Counted from the first letter of the stretch, positions 16,142 through 26,565 are shown. The stretch: 64,000 nucleotides of DNA from Chlorobiaceae bacterium (GCA_013824085.1 PNNF01000009.1:1-64000); one strand, 5' to 3'. A program made the numbers and translations. Notes: generated by a model not told the origin, from the letters alone.

Positions 16142-17324
16142 TCAAATAGCTAATTTTTTTTCTTTTATATTTATTGGCAGTTCGAAAAAAAATCTTGCCC
16201 CATTCCGTTCATTATTTTCAGCCCATAATTGACCATGCAACATTTCGGAAAAATTTTTAACGATATATAGACCTAATCCAGTTGAGGATTCACCATTGGT
16301 TGGAGTAGCTGAAGTTTTTGAATATTTTTTGAATAATTTTTTTTTTATCGTCTTCGGTTAATCCCGGTCCACTATCAATTATTTCAAATCTAATTTTGTT
16401 ATTTTTTTGTGAAAGGTTAATAATCACAGTGCTCTCAATTGGAGAATATTTTAGAGCATTAGAAATTAAATTTTCCAATATTCCGGTCATTTTTAGTTTA
16501 TCCGAAGTGATTATTAAATTTTCTTTTAATTCATTTTTCAAAATCAATTTTTGTTTTTTTGAAGAAGCTAAAATTGTAAATGAATCATAAACGTTCCTTG
16601 CTAATTCTGAAATTGAAAAATTAGAAATTTCAAGGTGCATTTTTCCTTCCTCAATTCTCGATGAGTTCATAATCTGAGTTATAATCTCATACATTCTTTT
16701 TGCAGACAAATAAATCGATGCTGAGATCTCTTTAATTTCGGGATTATCAGAGTTGTCCTTCAAAATTTCAGTTAAACCAAAAATAGCATGAATTGGATTT
16801 TTTAAGTCGTGCGAAGTGATGTTCATTAATTCATCTTTTAATTCATTCGCTTTATGCAGTGAGTCTAATGTTCTTAGATGGACATTCACTTGTTTCATTA
16901 GCAGTTGGTAAATATCTATTATCCCAAATCTATTTTCAAACCTTACAACAATTGGGTCAAACACACTTCCCGAAATTCTATCCAGCGCTAATGTGGTATC
17001 ATCAAGTACGGTAATTTCAGATTCTAAAACTAAAATATTATTTGATGGATTTTCTTCTAGATACTCGGCGATGCTTCTTTTTGAAAATAATTCGATACTA
17101 TATTTCTTACTCATTATTTGATAAAATGAGTTTCTAGCAATCATGCTATAAAAATTTTTTTCAACAACAACAATTACTCCGGGCAATGTTTTATTCTCAG
17201 AAAATAGAGAGATCAAAACTTCAACAGAATCAATTTTATCGACAGCAATAAAAAGGGTTTCAACATCTCGAAGAGATGAATCAAAAATTAATTTTTTACT
17301 AGTTAACTTTTTTTTCTTTCCCAT
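16142..17324 (-). pseudogene. Sensor histidine kinase with a single-base frameshift in an A10 tract
   Basis: The first frame (16290-17324) gives 344 residues: an N-terminal receiver-like or sensory region, His172 in TSHDLKNPIHAIFG (HisKA), an N box LISNALKYSP and a G1 box DSGPG, and then ends abruptly in unrelated residues. The minus-strand A10 run (T10 at 16337-16346) is the cause. With nine A the frame continues with a normal HATPase ending (LFKKYSKTSATPTNGESSTG, then LGLYIVKN and RFFFELP) to a stop at 16142-16144, giving about 393 residues. The restored part closely parallels the kinase at 38690-41890. It may be a true mutation, slippage-tolerant phase variation, or a sequencing error. No transmembrane segment is seen, so it would be cytosolic. 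Confidence 0.85.
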
Positions 17325-17610
17325 AATGAATTTATAAAGTTTATTTATTACTCAATAAAAATTGTAGAAAACTATCTCAAATATTTAGTACGCAATTTAG
17401 AGAGTAGCCAGTTCAGGTGCGTTAAATCTATATTAAGTTTTCGTTAAATCTTCAGCTTGCTTTCTTTGGAAATAGAATATTCGATAAATATTTATTTTTG
17501 GCTAAGAGTAGTTCTGTTTAATTGCGATGTGCTCTTCTCTAATATGATAATTGAACTTTATGGAGTAAATTAATTGTTTAAAACATAAAAATATTAAGAG
17601 CTTTACTACT

Positions 17611-19014
17611 TTGAACTTTTCCGAAAAAATTAATCATTTAAAATTTCTTTCTGTTGCAAGCCAGATTTCTAAAAAAATGAATGTGCCTTTATTTATCGTG
17701 GGCGGATTTGTACGAGATTTAATTTTAGACAGACCACGCAACGAAATAGATTTTTTAGTAGTTGGTGATGGTCCTTCGTTCGCTTCAGAATTCGCAAAAA
17801 GTTTGGGAATAGAACAGATCTCAATTTATAGAAATTTTGGAACTGCACATTTTCGATATCAAGAGATTAACCTTGAATTTGTTGGTTCGCGTGTTGAGTC
17901 TTACAATAAATCATCTCGCAATCCAATAGTTACAAAAGGAACATTTGAAGATGATATTAACAGACGGGATTTTACGATCAACACTCTCGCAATTTCATTG
18001 AATGAAGAAAATTTCGGAATGCTTATTGATTTGTTTAACGGAGCGGAAGATATAAAAAATAGACTTATCAAAACTCCGCTTGATCCAGAAATTACTTTCG
18101 ATGATGATCCGTTAAGAATTTTAAGAGCTTTTCGTTTTGCTGCACAATTAAATTTTTCTGTTCACCCAGAATTAAAAAAAGTAGCCGAGAAATATAAAGA
18201 GAGATTAAAAATAATTTCTCAAGAAAGAATTACAGATGAGTTATTTAAAATACTCGCAAGTGAAAAGCCATCAATTGGGTTGAAACTACTTTATGAAACA
18301 AAAGTGATGGAAACAATTTTTCCCGAGATTCATTTAATGGGTGGAGTTGATCAACGAAAAGACTATCACCATAAAGATGTTTTTTATCATACTTGTTTGG
18401 TGGTTGATAATATTTCAGTGATGTCACAAAATATTTGGTTACGCTTTGCAGCCCTTGTTCATGATATCGCAAAACCTCAAACGAAAAAATTAGTTGAAGG
18501 AATTGGCTGGACTTTTCATGGGCACGATGAGATTGGTGCAAGAATGATGAAAGGTATTTTTAGACGATTAAAACTTCCACTCAACAGAATAGAATATATT
18601 CAAAAATTAATTCGACTCCACTTAAGACCTATTGCTCTTGCATCAGAAGAAGTAACTGACTCTGCAATCAGAAGACTAATTGTTGAAGCAGGTGAGGACC
18701 TTGATGATTTGATTACTTTGTGTCGTGCTGATATTACAAGTAAGGATCAAGATAAAGTTTCTAAATATTTAGAAAACTATAACAGAGTAATGGCGAGAGT
18801 ATTTGAAGTTCGAGAGAAAGATAAACTTAGAGAATTTCAATCTCCAGTTAGAGGAGAAGAGATTATGAAAATTTGTAATCTTCAACCATCAAGAAAAGTT
18901 GGCGAAATAAAAAAAGCTATTGAAGAAGCAATTCTTGAAGGCAAAATCCCCAATGAGTATGAAGCGGCTTTGGAATATTTAATGAAGATTAAAGATAATT
19001 TTTTGGATATTTAA
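17611..19014 (+). CDS. tRNA nucleotidyltransferase / poly(A) polymerase family enzyme with HD domain
   Basis: 467-residue class II nucleotidyltransferase that adds CCA (or parts of it) to tRNA 3' ends. The head domain shows VGGFVRDLILDRPRNEIDF (about 31-49), followed by the RRDFTINTLA motif near 123, the DDPLRILRAFRFAAQL template-arm motif near 170-185, and a C-terminal HD phosphohydrolase domain (HTCLVV and ALVHDIAK near 270-290). The usual catalytic DxD reads E-I-D here, which is conservative. Translation appears to start at TTG 17611; the conserved N-terminus follows directly, so a later ATG is unlikely. It is monocistronic by position. Confidence 0.9.
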   Translation: MNFSEKINHLKFLSVASQISKKMNVPLFIVGGFVRDLILDRPRNEIDFLVVGDGPSFASEFAKSLGIEQISIYRNFGTAHFRYQEINLEFVGSRVESYNKSSRNPIVTKGTFEDDINRRDFTINTLAISLNEENFGMLIDLFNGAEDIKNRLIKTPLDPEITFDDDPLRILRAFRFAAQLNFSVHPELKKVAEKYKERLKIISQERITDELFKILASEKPSIGLKLLYETKVMETIFPEIHLMGGVDQRKDYHHKDVFYHTCLVVDNISVMSQNIWLRFAALVHDIAKPQTKKLVEGIGWTFHGHDEIGARMMKGIFRRLKLPLNRIEYIQKLIRLHLRPIALASEEVTDSAIRRLIVEAGEDLDDLITLCRADITSKDQDKVSKYLENYNRVMARVFEVREKDKLREFQSPVRGEEIMKICNLQPSRKVGEIKKAIEEAILEGKIPNEYEAALEYLMKIKDNFLDI

Positions 19015-19050
19015 TCGAATCTAAAAATTTTAATTTGAATTATAAATTAA

Positions 19051-19097
19051 TTGATGATTGATGATTGATGATTGTTAATTGACGATTGATGATTGAT
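19051..19097. repeat. Short tandem repeat of about TTGATGA units
   Basis: About 47 bp in which a 7-bp unit (TTGATGA and one-base variants such as TTGACGA) is repeated six to seven times, in the 257-bp gap between the nucleotidyltransferase gene and the efflux operon. It looks like a minisatellite prone to slippage. The remaining gap is AT-rich with nothing recognisable beyond the operon's presumed promoter. Confidence 0.8.
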
Positions 19098-19271
19098 AAA
19101 TTTTTGTTGTTCATTGAACCGAGTGGAATATTATTTTTCTTTATAACCAACAAATCAGAAATTTTACTTTTTATCAATTATTTTTACCGTTCATAAATAA
19201 AAGCAAAAACTAAATAACGCTGAAACTATTTTAGACTCAGTTGTTTATAAAATTTTAATTTGGAGTGTTGA

Positions 19272-20618
19272 ATGCGAAATCTCCTCGTAACAATTTTTAT
19301 CATTATATTTTCATTTCAATTAGATGCTCAAGAAACTCTAACATTGAATGAAGCGGTTAGAATAGGTTTGCAAAAAAATGTTTACCTACAAAAAATTTCA
19401 AATAATATTCAAATAGCTGAATCAAATCTACTTACTTCATATGGAAATTTTTTGCCAAGCGTAGCAGCTTCAACATCATGGGGTTGGACTCGATCAGAAG
19501 ATGTAGGCGGAACAGCAACTATTTTTGGGCAAGTGATTCCGATTCCGCAATCAACATCTGACACAAGAAATTATAACGCAAGCATTAGTGGAAGTTGGAC
19601 CTTGTTTGATGGGCTTGCAAACTATAATCAATTATCGAAAAGTAGAAATGAACTTGAAGTTGCAAAACTGCAGATCGAAAGAGCAAAGCAGGAAGTTATA
19701 TTCCAAACAGTGAGCGGTTATTACGATGTGATAAATTTGAAAAAACAGATGGAAGTTGCTGAAGATAATTTGAAGTGGAATCAAAAAAATCTTGAAATGG
19801 TAACAGAAAGAAATAAAGTTGGACAAGTGACTCTGGCTGATGTTTATTCACAGCAAGTAAGAACTGGCACGGCTGAACTTGATGCAATTAGAGCAAAAAA
19901 TAATTATGAAACTGGAAAAAGTAATTTCTTGTTTAATCTTGGATTGGATGTTTTAGAAACATATAATTTTATCGACCCAACATTAGAATCAGACAAAGCA
20001 ATTCATGATGCTTCAGAATTTATTTTAGCCGAAGAGCTAACAGCATTGATAAATAAGGCGTTAAACACTCGTTCAGATTTTCAAAGTGCTCAATTAAATC
20101 TTGAGAATGCAAATAAAAATATCACGATAGCAAATTCTGGGCACTTACCTTCAATCTCAAACACTTTCGGTTTTTATTCACGCACTGATAAATTTGATAA
20201 TATTTTAAAAAATAAAACATACACAGTTGGACTTGCGTTAAATATTCCAATCTTCTCTGGGTGGAGTATCGATAATAGAGTTCAGATGGCTGAAGTAGAT
20301 GCGAAGAATAAGAAATTAGATTTAACTGATCTTGAAAGAGAAATCAAAAAGAATTTGCAAAAAAATTATTTGGATCTCCAAGCTTCAATAAAGAGAGTTG
20401 ATTTATCACAAAAAAATATTGTGGCTGCAGAGGAAAATAGAAAGATAGAAGAGAGCAAGTATTCACTTGGGTCAACGACATTATTAAATGTCTTAATTGC
20501 AAATTCAGAATATACTATGGCGCTTTCAAATTTAATAAACGCACAATTTGAATTTTTAAAATTAAAGGAACAACTTAATTATTACTTAGGTGTTCTTGAT
20601 TCTTCAAAATATGAATAA
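19272..20618 (+). CDS. TolC-family outer-membrane efflux channel
   Basis: 448 residues: a signal peptide (cleavage near residue 20, QLDAQ) then the two pseudo-repeats of the outer-membrane efflux protein family, each opening with an alpha-helical region (TLNEAVRIGLQKNVYLQKI and, in the second half, LINKALNTRSDFQSAQLNLE) and with beta segments such as GSWTLFDG and PIFSG. It forms the trimeric exit duct through the outer membrane. It is the first gene of a five-gene plus-strand operon, followed by the periplasmic adaptor, ABC ATPase and two permeases, all within 25 bp of each other. Exported substrate is unknown. Confidence 0.93.
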   Translation: MRNLLVTIFIIIFSFQLDAQETLTLNEAVRIGLQKNVYLQKISNNIQIAESNLLTSYGNFLPSVAASTSWGWTRSEDVGGTATIFGQVIPIPQSTSDTRNYNASISGSWTLFDGLANYNQLSKSRNELEVAKLQIERAKQEVIFQTVSGYYDVINLKKQMEVAEDNLKWNQKNLEMVTERNKVGQVTLADVYSQQVRTGTAELDAIRAKNNYETGKSNFLFNLGLDVLETYNFIDPTLESDKAIHDASEFILAEELTALINKALNTRSDFQSAQLNLENANKNITIANSGHLPSISNTFGFYSRTDKFDNILKNKTYTVGLALNIPIFSGWSIDNRVQMAEVDAKNKKLDLTDLEREIKKNLQKNYLDLQASIKRVDLSQKNIVAAEENRKIEESKYSLGSTTLLNVLIANSEYTMALSNLINAQFEFLKLKEQLNYYLGVLDSSKYE

Positions 20619-20640
20619 ATTTTTTTTTAGGAGTTAGATA

Positions 20641-21918
20641 ATGGCAAACGGAAATAATAAAAAGAATTCAAAGAAAAAAATCTATGTATTTGGTGGGCTT
20701 GGCGTACTTGTACTTGGATTGATTTTATTGGTTATAATTCAAGGTAGTAAAGAAGAAATTATTACTGTCCAAACTGAAAAAGTAGAAAAAAGAAATATCA
20801 CCCAAAATGTTACTGCTACTGGAAAAATTCAGCCAGAGTTTAGCGTAATCATAACCCCTGAAGTTACAGGTGAAGTTATGGCTTTAACAGTTAAAGAAGG
20901 AGATGATGTTAAAAAAGGGCAAGTTCTGTTAAGAATAAAAGCAGATACATACTTAGCTCAAAAAGAAAGAGTTGAAGCAAACCTGCAATCTGCAAGGGCT
21001 TCATTGAGTATCCAAAAAGCTCAACTCGATAAAATTACAGGAGATTATAATCGTGTAAAAGATCTCCACGCAAAGAGACTATCAAGCGATGCTGAAATTG
21101 AAGCTTCAAGAAGTCTATATCTCACGTCAGTTGCTTCGTTTGAATCTGCACAAGCAGTGGTTCAGCAAGCACAAGCGTCATTGCGCGAAGCAAATGAACA
21201 ACTAAATAAAACTGTAATCACATCTCCAATAAATGGTACAATAACAAAATTAAATATCGAAGTTGGGGAACGAGTTCTTGGCAGCGGCTTTACTCAAGGT
21301 ACAGATATTATGACAGTCGCTGACTTATCACAAATGGAAGCAATTGTAGATGTTGATGAAAATGATGTAACAATTATTTCAGTAGGCGATACGACAAGAA
21401 TAAAAGTTGATGCTTTCAGAGATAGAGTGTTTAATGGAATCGTAACACAAATTGGTAACAGTGCAAAATCTGCTGGCTTCGGCACACAAGAGCAAGTAAC
21501 AAATTTTGAAGTGCGAGTAAGATTACTTGATACTGATATTAATCTGCGTCCTGGAATGTCTTGCAACGGAACAATTGAAACTGAGACTAAAAAAGATGTA
21601 GTAGCTGTTCCGATCCAAAGTGTAACTGCAAGAACAGATGTAGAAGCACCTAAGACCGAAGAAGAACAATTAATTACTAGCGCAAAAAAACGCGAAAGAA
21701 GAATTCAAGAAATAGTTTTTATTATTGTTGATGGAAAAGCAAAAGCAGCAAATATCGAAACCGGAATTAGCGATGATACATATGTAGAAGTAATCTCTGG
21801 CTTGAGTGGAGGTGAAGAAGTTGTCTCTGGTACTTATCGAGCAATATCAAGAGAATTGAAAGATGGTTCGTTAGTAACTAAAGAAGAGAAAAAAACTAAC
21901 CAAGCTGAAAAGAAATAA
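20641..21918 (+). CDS. Periplasmic adaptor (membrane fusion protein) of MacA/HlyD type
   Basis: 425 residues: a single N-terminal transmembrane anchor (about 15-37), split biotinyl-lipoyl domain (TPEVTGEVMALTVKEGDDVK and TSPINGTITKLNIEVGERV), a long alpha-helical hairpin rich in Ala, Gln and Glu between them, then beta-barrel and membrane-proximal domains (VDVDENDVTIISVGDTTRIK onward). It bridges the inner-membrane ABC pump and the TolC-like channel. An AGGAG site precedes the ATG, and the gene sits 22 bp after the channel gene and 19 bp before the ATPase gene. Confidence 0.93.
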   Translation: MANGNNKKNSKKKIYVFGGLGVLVLGLILLVIIQGSKEEIITVQTEKVEKRNITQNVTATGKIQPEFSVIITPEVTGEVMALTVKEGDDVKKGQVLLRIKADTYLAQKERVEANLQSARASLSIQKAQLDKITGDYNRVKDLHAKRLSSDAEIEASRSLYLTSVASFESAQAVVQQAQASLREANEQLNKTVITSPINGTITKLNIEVGERVLGSGFTQGTDIMTVADLSQMEAIVDVDENDVTIISVGDTTRIKVDAFRDRVFNGIVTQIGNSAKSAGFGTQEQVTNFEVRVRLLDTDINLRPGMSCNGTIETETKKDVVAVPIQSVTARTDVEAPKTEEEQLITSAKKRERRIQEIVFIIVDGKAKAANIETGISDDTYVEVISGLSGGEEVVSGTYRAISRELKDGSLVTKEEKKTNQAEKK

Positions 21919-21937
21919 TTTAACTTTCGGATAAATA

Positions 21938-22675
21938 ATGACAATAATAAATATAGAACATATCGCGAAAATTTATCAAGTCGGTTCGGAGCAAGTACAC
22001 GCTCTTAGAGATGTAACACTGAAAATTGATAAGAACGAATATGTCGCAATTATGGGACCATCTGGTTCTGGTAAATCTACTTTGATGAATATGCTTGGAT
22101 GCCTTGATACACCTACTCATGGTCTATATCAATTCAATGGTAAAAATGTGAGTCAGATGAATGATAATGATTTAGCAACTATAAGAAATAAAGAAATCGG
22201 TTTTGTCTTCCAAACATTTAATTTGCTGCCACGCTCTGATGCACTTCATAATGTAGAGCTTCCATTAATTTATGCGGGTGTATCAAGCTCAGAAAGAAAA
22301 GATCGCGCATACGAAGCATTAAAAAGTGTTGGACTTGCAGATAGAGTTCATCATAAACCAAATGAACTTTCGGGTGGACAAAAACAAAGAGTAGCAATTG
22401 CAAGAGCATTGGTAACAAAGCCATCATTGATTTTGGCTGATGAACCAACGGGAAATCTTGACTCAAAAACGGGTGAAGAAATCATGGAATTGTTTAATAA
22501 TATTTATGAGCAGGGGAACACAATTATTTTAGTTACACACGAGGAATATATTGCTGAACACGCTGTTAGAATTATTAGAATTAAAGATGGGTTAATAGAA
22601 AAAGATGAAGCAGTTAAAAGAAGATATATTCCAAATTCAGTTTCAAAAAATATTAATACTGTAGGAACGGTGTGA
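21938..22675 (+). CDS. MacB/LolD-type ABC transporter ATPase
   Basis: 245 residues, standard length for the MacB/LolD/FtsE ATPase family. Walker [10 protein letters not shown] near 41-49, Q-loop FQTFNLLP, signature [15 protein letters not shown], Walker [13 protein letters not shown] and the switch His in VTHE are all intact. It powers the two FtsX-like permeases that follow; together with the adaptor and channel this makes a tripartite, mechanotransmission-type exporter. The 3' end overlaps the first permease by 4 bp. Confidence 0.95.
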   Translation: MTIINIEHIAKIYQVGSEQVHALRDVTLKIDKNEYVAIMGPSGSGKSTLMNMLGCLDTPTHGLYQFNGKNVSQMNDNDLATIRNKEIGFVFQTFNLLPRSDALHNVELPLIYAGVSSSERKDRAYEALKSVGLADRVHHKPNELSGGQKQRVAIARALVTKPSLILADEPTGNLDSKTGEEIMELFNNIYEQGNTIILVTHEEYIAEHAVRIIRIKDGLIEKDEAVKRRYIPNSVSKNINTVGTV

Positions 22676-23907
22676 AAAATTATTTGTTTGAATTGAAAGA
22701 AGGTTTGATAATTGCATTTAGAGCAATCAGATCAAATAAGATTCGTGCAGCATTAACAACGCTCGGAATAGTGATTGGTGTTACTTCAGTTGTGCTAATG
22801 GCTACTGCAATTAGAGGAATCGATACTTCATTTAAAGAGGGAATTAGTTCACTCGGAGCTGATGTTCTTTACATCGACAAATGGGCTTGGTTCTCGAATG
22901 AAGATTGGTGGAAAATTAGAAAAAGAAAAAATATTAGAATTGAAGAATACGAAGAATTTAAAAATTTAATTAAACTTCCTAAAGCTGTTGCACCAACACT
23001 CTGGATAATTAATAAAGTAAAACGTGATGATAAAAATATTGAAAATGTTTTTGTCACTGGAACAACAAGCGATTATTTGAGCACAACAAATTTTTCATTT
23101 TCGGCGGGAAGATTTTTCACTGATGTTGAAAGCCGAGGCTCAAGATACACAGCCGTTCTTGGAAGTGAAATTGCTGAGAGTCTTTTCCCACGAGAAAGTG
23201 CAATCGATAGAGAAATAAAAGTTGGTGATGTAACTTATCGAGTAATTGGTGTTCTTGAAAAACAGGGAAGTTTTATTTTAGGAAATTTTAATCCTGATAA
23301 ACAAGTTTATGTCCCTATCGGAACTATCTTTAAACATTTTATTTCAGATAGAATTAGAAGCATCACAATTAATGTTCGTGCACAAAATCCTGACATGGTT
23401 GAAGCGACTAAAGAAGAAGCAACTGCAGTGATGCGAAAAGTTAGAGGATTAGAATTTGGTGAAGAGAATGATTTTTCAGTCAATCAACAAGAAGGTTTAA
23501 CAACCAATTATGATCAGACTGTTGGAGTTATTTCAATAGCTGGATATTTTATTACAGGACTTTCGCTTTTCGTAGGAGCTATTGGCATTATGAATATTAT
23601 GTTCGTCTCGGTGAAAGAGAGAACGAAAGAAATTGGAATTAGAAAAGCGATTGGTGCAAAACGAAGAACAATACTTGCACAATTTTTGATTGAGTCATCT
23701 TTAATTTGTTTACTTGGTGGACTCATAGGATTACTGTTAGCTGTCTTGCTCAGTCAACTGATGGCGCAATTTTTACCAACAACAATACAAGTCGATATTG
23801 TTATGATTGCCATAGGAATATCTTTACTAACGGGAATAATAGCGGGCTTTGCACCTGCATACACTGCATCAAAATTAGATCCTGTTGAAGCATTGAGGTA
23901 TGAATAA
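22672..23907 (+). CDS. MacB-like ABC transporter permease (first of two)
   Basis: 411 residues beginning at GTG in a 4-bp overlap with the ATPase gene. Topology is typical of FtsX/MacB permeases: TM1 near residues 25-45 after an [10 protein letters not shown] motif, a large periplasmic MacB-PCD domain (about 50-275), then three TMs at 285-400 with the conserved [20 protein letters not shown] coupling helix and a C-terminal DPVEALRYE. Unlike MacB, the ATPase is a separate polypeptide. Two different permeases are encoded, implying a heterodimeric membrane part. Confidence 0.93.
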   Translation: MKNYLFELKEGLIIAFRAIRSNKIRAALTTLGIVIGVTSVVLMATAIRGIDTSFKEGISSLGADVLYIDKWAWFSNEDWWKIRKRKNIRIEEYEEFKNLIKLPKAVAPTLWIINKVKRDDKNIENVFVTGTTSDYLSTTNFSFSAGRFFTDVESRGSRYTAVLGSEIAESLFPRESAIDREIKVGDVTYRVIGVLEKQGSFILGNFNPDKQVYVPIGTIFKHFISDRIRSITINVRAQNPDMVEATKEEATAVMRKVRGLEFGEENDFSVNQQEGLTTNYDQTVGVISIAGYFITGLSLFVGAIGIMNIMFVSVKERTKEIGIRKAIGAKRRTILAQFLIESSLICLLGGLIGLLLAVLLSQLMAQFLPTTIQVDIVMIAIGISLLTGIIAGFAPAYTASKLDPVEALRYE

Positions 23908-25139
23908 TGAATTTCTTTGAAAACTTAAAATTATCTTTTCATTCGCTCAGAGCCAATAAACTCAGGGCTATACTAACGATAACAGGAATTGTTGTTGGCA
24001 TTTTTTCTATAATCGTTATCAAAACAGTATTAACAGTATTGCAGACGAGCATCGAAAGCGGCGTTTCACAATTAGCGAAAAATACTTTTCAAATACAAAA
24101 AATGCCTGCAGTTCAGATGGGTGGTCCCGGCTCAAGAGCAAGATATAGAAGCCGCCCCGATATCACACTCGACGAATATGAACGATTGAAAGAAGTTCTC
24201 TCATACGCAAAACACGTGGGAGCTGAACAATGGGAATCCGGAAAAATTATTGAATTTCGGAATAAGCAAACCAATCCAAATATTTCTGTTTCAGGAGCTA
24301 CTGCTGAGGCAATGTTAACAAACAATTGGATAGTTGAAGACGGAAGAACACTCAGAGAAAATGATGTCTTTAGAAATAATCCAGTTGTAATACTGGGAAA
24401 AGAGATTAAAGAAAAATTGTTTCCAAATATTTCTCCTATTGGGCAATTCATCAAGCTCGATGGATACTTGCTACAAGTGATTGGAGTGCTCGAAGCTCAG
24501 GGACAATTTTTTGGACAGAGTCGAGATAATTTTGTTGTCCTTCCGCTCTCTTATTTTCAAACAATTTATGGCAGACGATCAAATAGCATAAACATTACTG
24601 TGATGTCATATTCAAAGCTTGATTACAACCAGCTAATTGAAACAGCCACTGGATATTTTAGAACAATTCGTAAAGTTCCTCCGGGCGATGAAAATGATTT
24701 TGAAATTTTTAGTAACGAATCTATTATTGCACAGATTGGACAGATAACATCAGGCATAGAAATAGGCGCAATGGTAGTTTCATTCATTGCATTGATTGCT
24801 GCGGGAATTGGAATTATGAATATTATGCTTGTGTCAGTTACTGAAAGAACGCGCGAGATTGGAATCAGGAAAGCAGTTGGTGCAAAAAAAATAAATATCT
24901 TATTACAATTTTTTTCAGAAGCAGTTTCACTCTGTTTTATTGGAGGAGCATTTGGAATTCTACTCGGAGTAGCTGTTGGTAACATTGCTGGTATGGCTCT
25001 GAATGCCGCTACGGCTGTGCCTTGGGATTGGGTTTTCATTGGCTTTGTTATCTGTGGTTTAGTTGGAGTTATTTTTGGAACTTATCCTGCATACAAAGCA
25101 GCGAACTTAGATCCGATAGAAGCTCTAAGGTATGAATGA
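23907..25139 (+). CDS. MacB-like ABC transporter permease (second of two)
   Basis: 410 residues, same design as its upstream neighbour: TM1 after LRAILTITGIVVG, periplasmic domain about 50-270, three C-terminal TMs with VSVTERTREIGIRKAVGAK and a terminal DPIEALRYE. Its start codon overlaps the previous stop by one base (TAATG). The two permeases share family motifs at the same positions but clearly differ over their periplasmic domains, as expected for an old duplication that now forms a heterodimer. It is the last gene of the efflux operon. Confidence 0.93.
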   Translation: MNFFENLKLSFHSLRANKLRAILTITGIVVGIFSIIVIKTVLTVLQTSIESGVSQLAKNTFQIQKMPAVQMGGPGSRARYRSRPDITLDEYERLKEVLSYAKHVGAEQWESGKIIEFRNKQTNPNISVSGATAEAMLTNNWIVEDGRTLRENDVFRNNPVVILGKEIKEKLFPNISPIGQFIKLDGYLLQVIGVLEAQGQFFGQSRDNFVVLPLSYFQTIYGRRSNSINITVMSYSKLDYNQLIETATGYFRTIRKVPPGDENDFEIFSNESIIAQIGQITSGIEIGAMVVSFIALIAAGIGIMNIMLVSVTERTREIGIRKAVGAKKINILLQFFSEAVSLCFIGGAFGILLGVAVGNIAGMALNAATAVPWDWVFIGFVICGLVGVIFGTYPAYKAANLDPIEALRYE

Positions 25140-25385
25140 TGTTGATTGCAAAGAGAAATAATTTTAAAAGTTGTAGAATTTTTTTAAATAAATTTTTCTA
25201 AAAACTTAGTAAAGACGAAAATTATATTGAATGAAGGTAGATTAAGTAAAGGTTAAATATTTAAATAATTCAATATTTAATTTGTATTTTATGAAAGAAT
25301 ACTTTAATTTTTGTGAAGAGATGAAGTATTTTATTAAAAAAATTCTATAAGTACGTTTATAATCAATAATTAATTTGAGGAATAT

Positions 25386-26504
25386 ATGAAAAAATTATTT
25401 CTGTTTTTAGCGATAGCGATGTCAATGGGGACATTTTCCATCGCACAAGCATATAAAGATTCGTGGCAAGTTGGATTCGGGTTTGTGTACCCGCGTTTTG
25501 TCGGAGCAGATATTATAAGCAATGAGGGAAATTATGGTATCTATGCTTCGGCACAGAGAAAATTTTCTGAGCATTTTGGAATGAGATTTAAGCTTGCTTT
25601 TAAAGATTTAAGAGGAAAATATATTCCTACAGTCACCCCCTCTACTCAAACTCTTCATTTCTCTGGAGACTTTGATGTTCTTTATAGTTTTGTTCCATGT
25701 GAGGCTGTTTCTCCATACTTTGGAGTCGGTATTGGTCCGTTGTATTATCAGGTCAATAACCCTACGACTACTTCGATAAAAGATGGGGAGTGGATGGCTG
25801 ATTATCAAGTAAATTTCTTGTTCGGTGTTGATTTTAATTTAAATGCTGATTGGAAAGTTAATACTGAGTTAGCTTATCATACTGTTTCTACTGGAAGATT
25901 TGATGGTAGATTTGATAGAATAGGCGGAATGCTTGGAGGTCCTTACGTTTCATATATGACTTTTAATCTTGGTGCACTTTATTATTTTGAAAAAGGAGAG
26001 CCTTCAAAATATTGCCAAATATATGATGGTATAACTCAAAAGGTAGAAATTGATTATAGCAAGATTGAAGATATAGTTAGAAGATATCAACAAAAACCTG
26101 TCGAAATTGACTATAATAGAATTGAAGATATCGTAAAGAAATATGGCGCAGCTCCTGTAAAAGATAGTTGGGTTTTAATCGGAGTTAATTATGATTTTAA
26201 CAAAGCTACTTTAAGACCAGAATCTTTCCCAATATTAGTAAATGCTATTGAAGTTCTTTCAAATAATCCTTCAATAAAAGTTGAAATTCAAGGACATACT
26301 GATAATATTGGCTCAGACACTTTCAACAGAAATTTAGCAGCAAGAAGAGCTGAAACAGTTAAACGTTTCTTAGTTGCAAATGGTATCGATGCTGGAAGAT
26401 TAACAACTGTAGGCGTCGGCGAAGCTAAACCAATTGCTGATAATAATACAGAAGAAGGCAGAGCACTTAATAGAAGAATTGAATTTAAAGTTTTAAGCAA
26501 GTAA
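25386..26504 (+). CDS. OmpA-family outer-membrane protein
   Basis: 372 residues: signal peptide (about 1-21), an N-terminal outer-membrane beta-barrel (about 25-205), a linker holding two near-identical repeats (VEIDYSKIEDIVRRY, then VEIDYNRIEDIVKKY) and a C-terminal OmpA peptidoglycan-binding domain (about 255-372) with the expected IQGHTDNIGSDTFNRNLAARR core and ALNRRIEF ending. It ties the outer membrane to peptidoglycan. A GAGG site precedes the ATG. It has its own promoter region (246-bp gap upstream) and a strong terminator directly after it. Confidence 0.93.
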   Translation: MKKLFLFLAIAMSMGTFSIAQAYKDSWQVGFGFVYPRFVGADIISNEGNYGIYASAQRKFSEHFGMRFKLAFKDLRGKYIPTVTPSTQTLHFSGDFDVLYSFVPCEAVSPYFGVGIGPLYYQVNNPTTTSIKDGEWMADYQVNFLFGVDFNLNADWKVNTELAYHTVSTGRFDGRFDRIGGMLGGPYVSYMTFNLGALYYFEKGEPSKYCQIYDGITQKVEIDYSKIEDIVRRYQQKPVEIDYNRIEDIVKKYGAAPVKDSWVLIGVNYDFNKATLRPESFPILVNAIEVLSNNPSIKVEIQGHTDNIGSDTFNRNLAARRAETVKRFLVANGIDAGRLTTVGVGEAKPIADNNTEEGRALNRRIEFKVLSK

Positions 26505-26521
26505 ATAAATTTGCATTAAAT

Positions 26522-26556
26522 AAAAAAAGGTCATTGAATAAATGACCTTTTTTTTT
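26522..26556. terminator. Strong bidirectional Rho-independent terminator
   Basis: AAAAAAAGGTCATT (26522-26535), loop GAATA, then AATGACCTTTTTTT and further T. The 14-bp perfect stem with A tract on one side and T tract on the other can end transcription of the ompA-like gene (plus) and of the convergent SpmA/SpmB-like gene (minus). Confidence 0.93.
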
Positions 26557-26565
26557 GCCCATCGT

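Noticed and set aside
24623-25039. 138-codon open frame on the minus strand
   Set aside because: Antisense shadow of the second MacB-like permease; no recognisable protein features.
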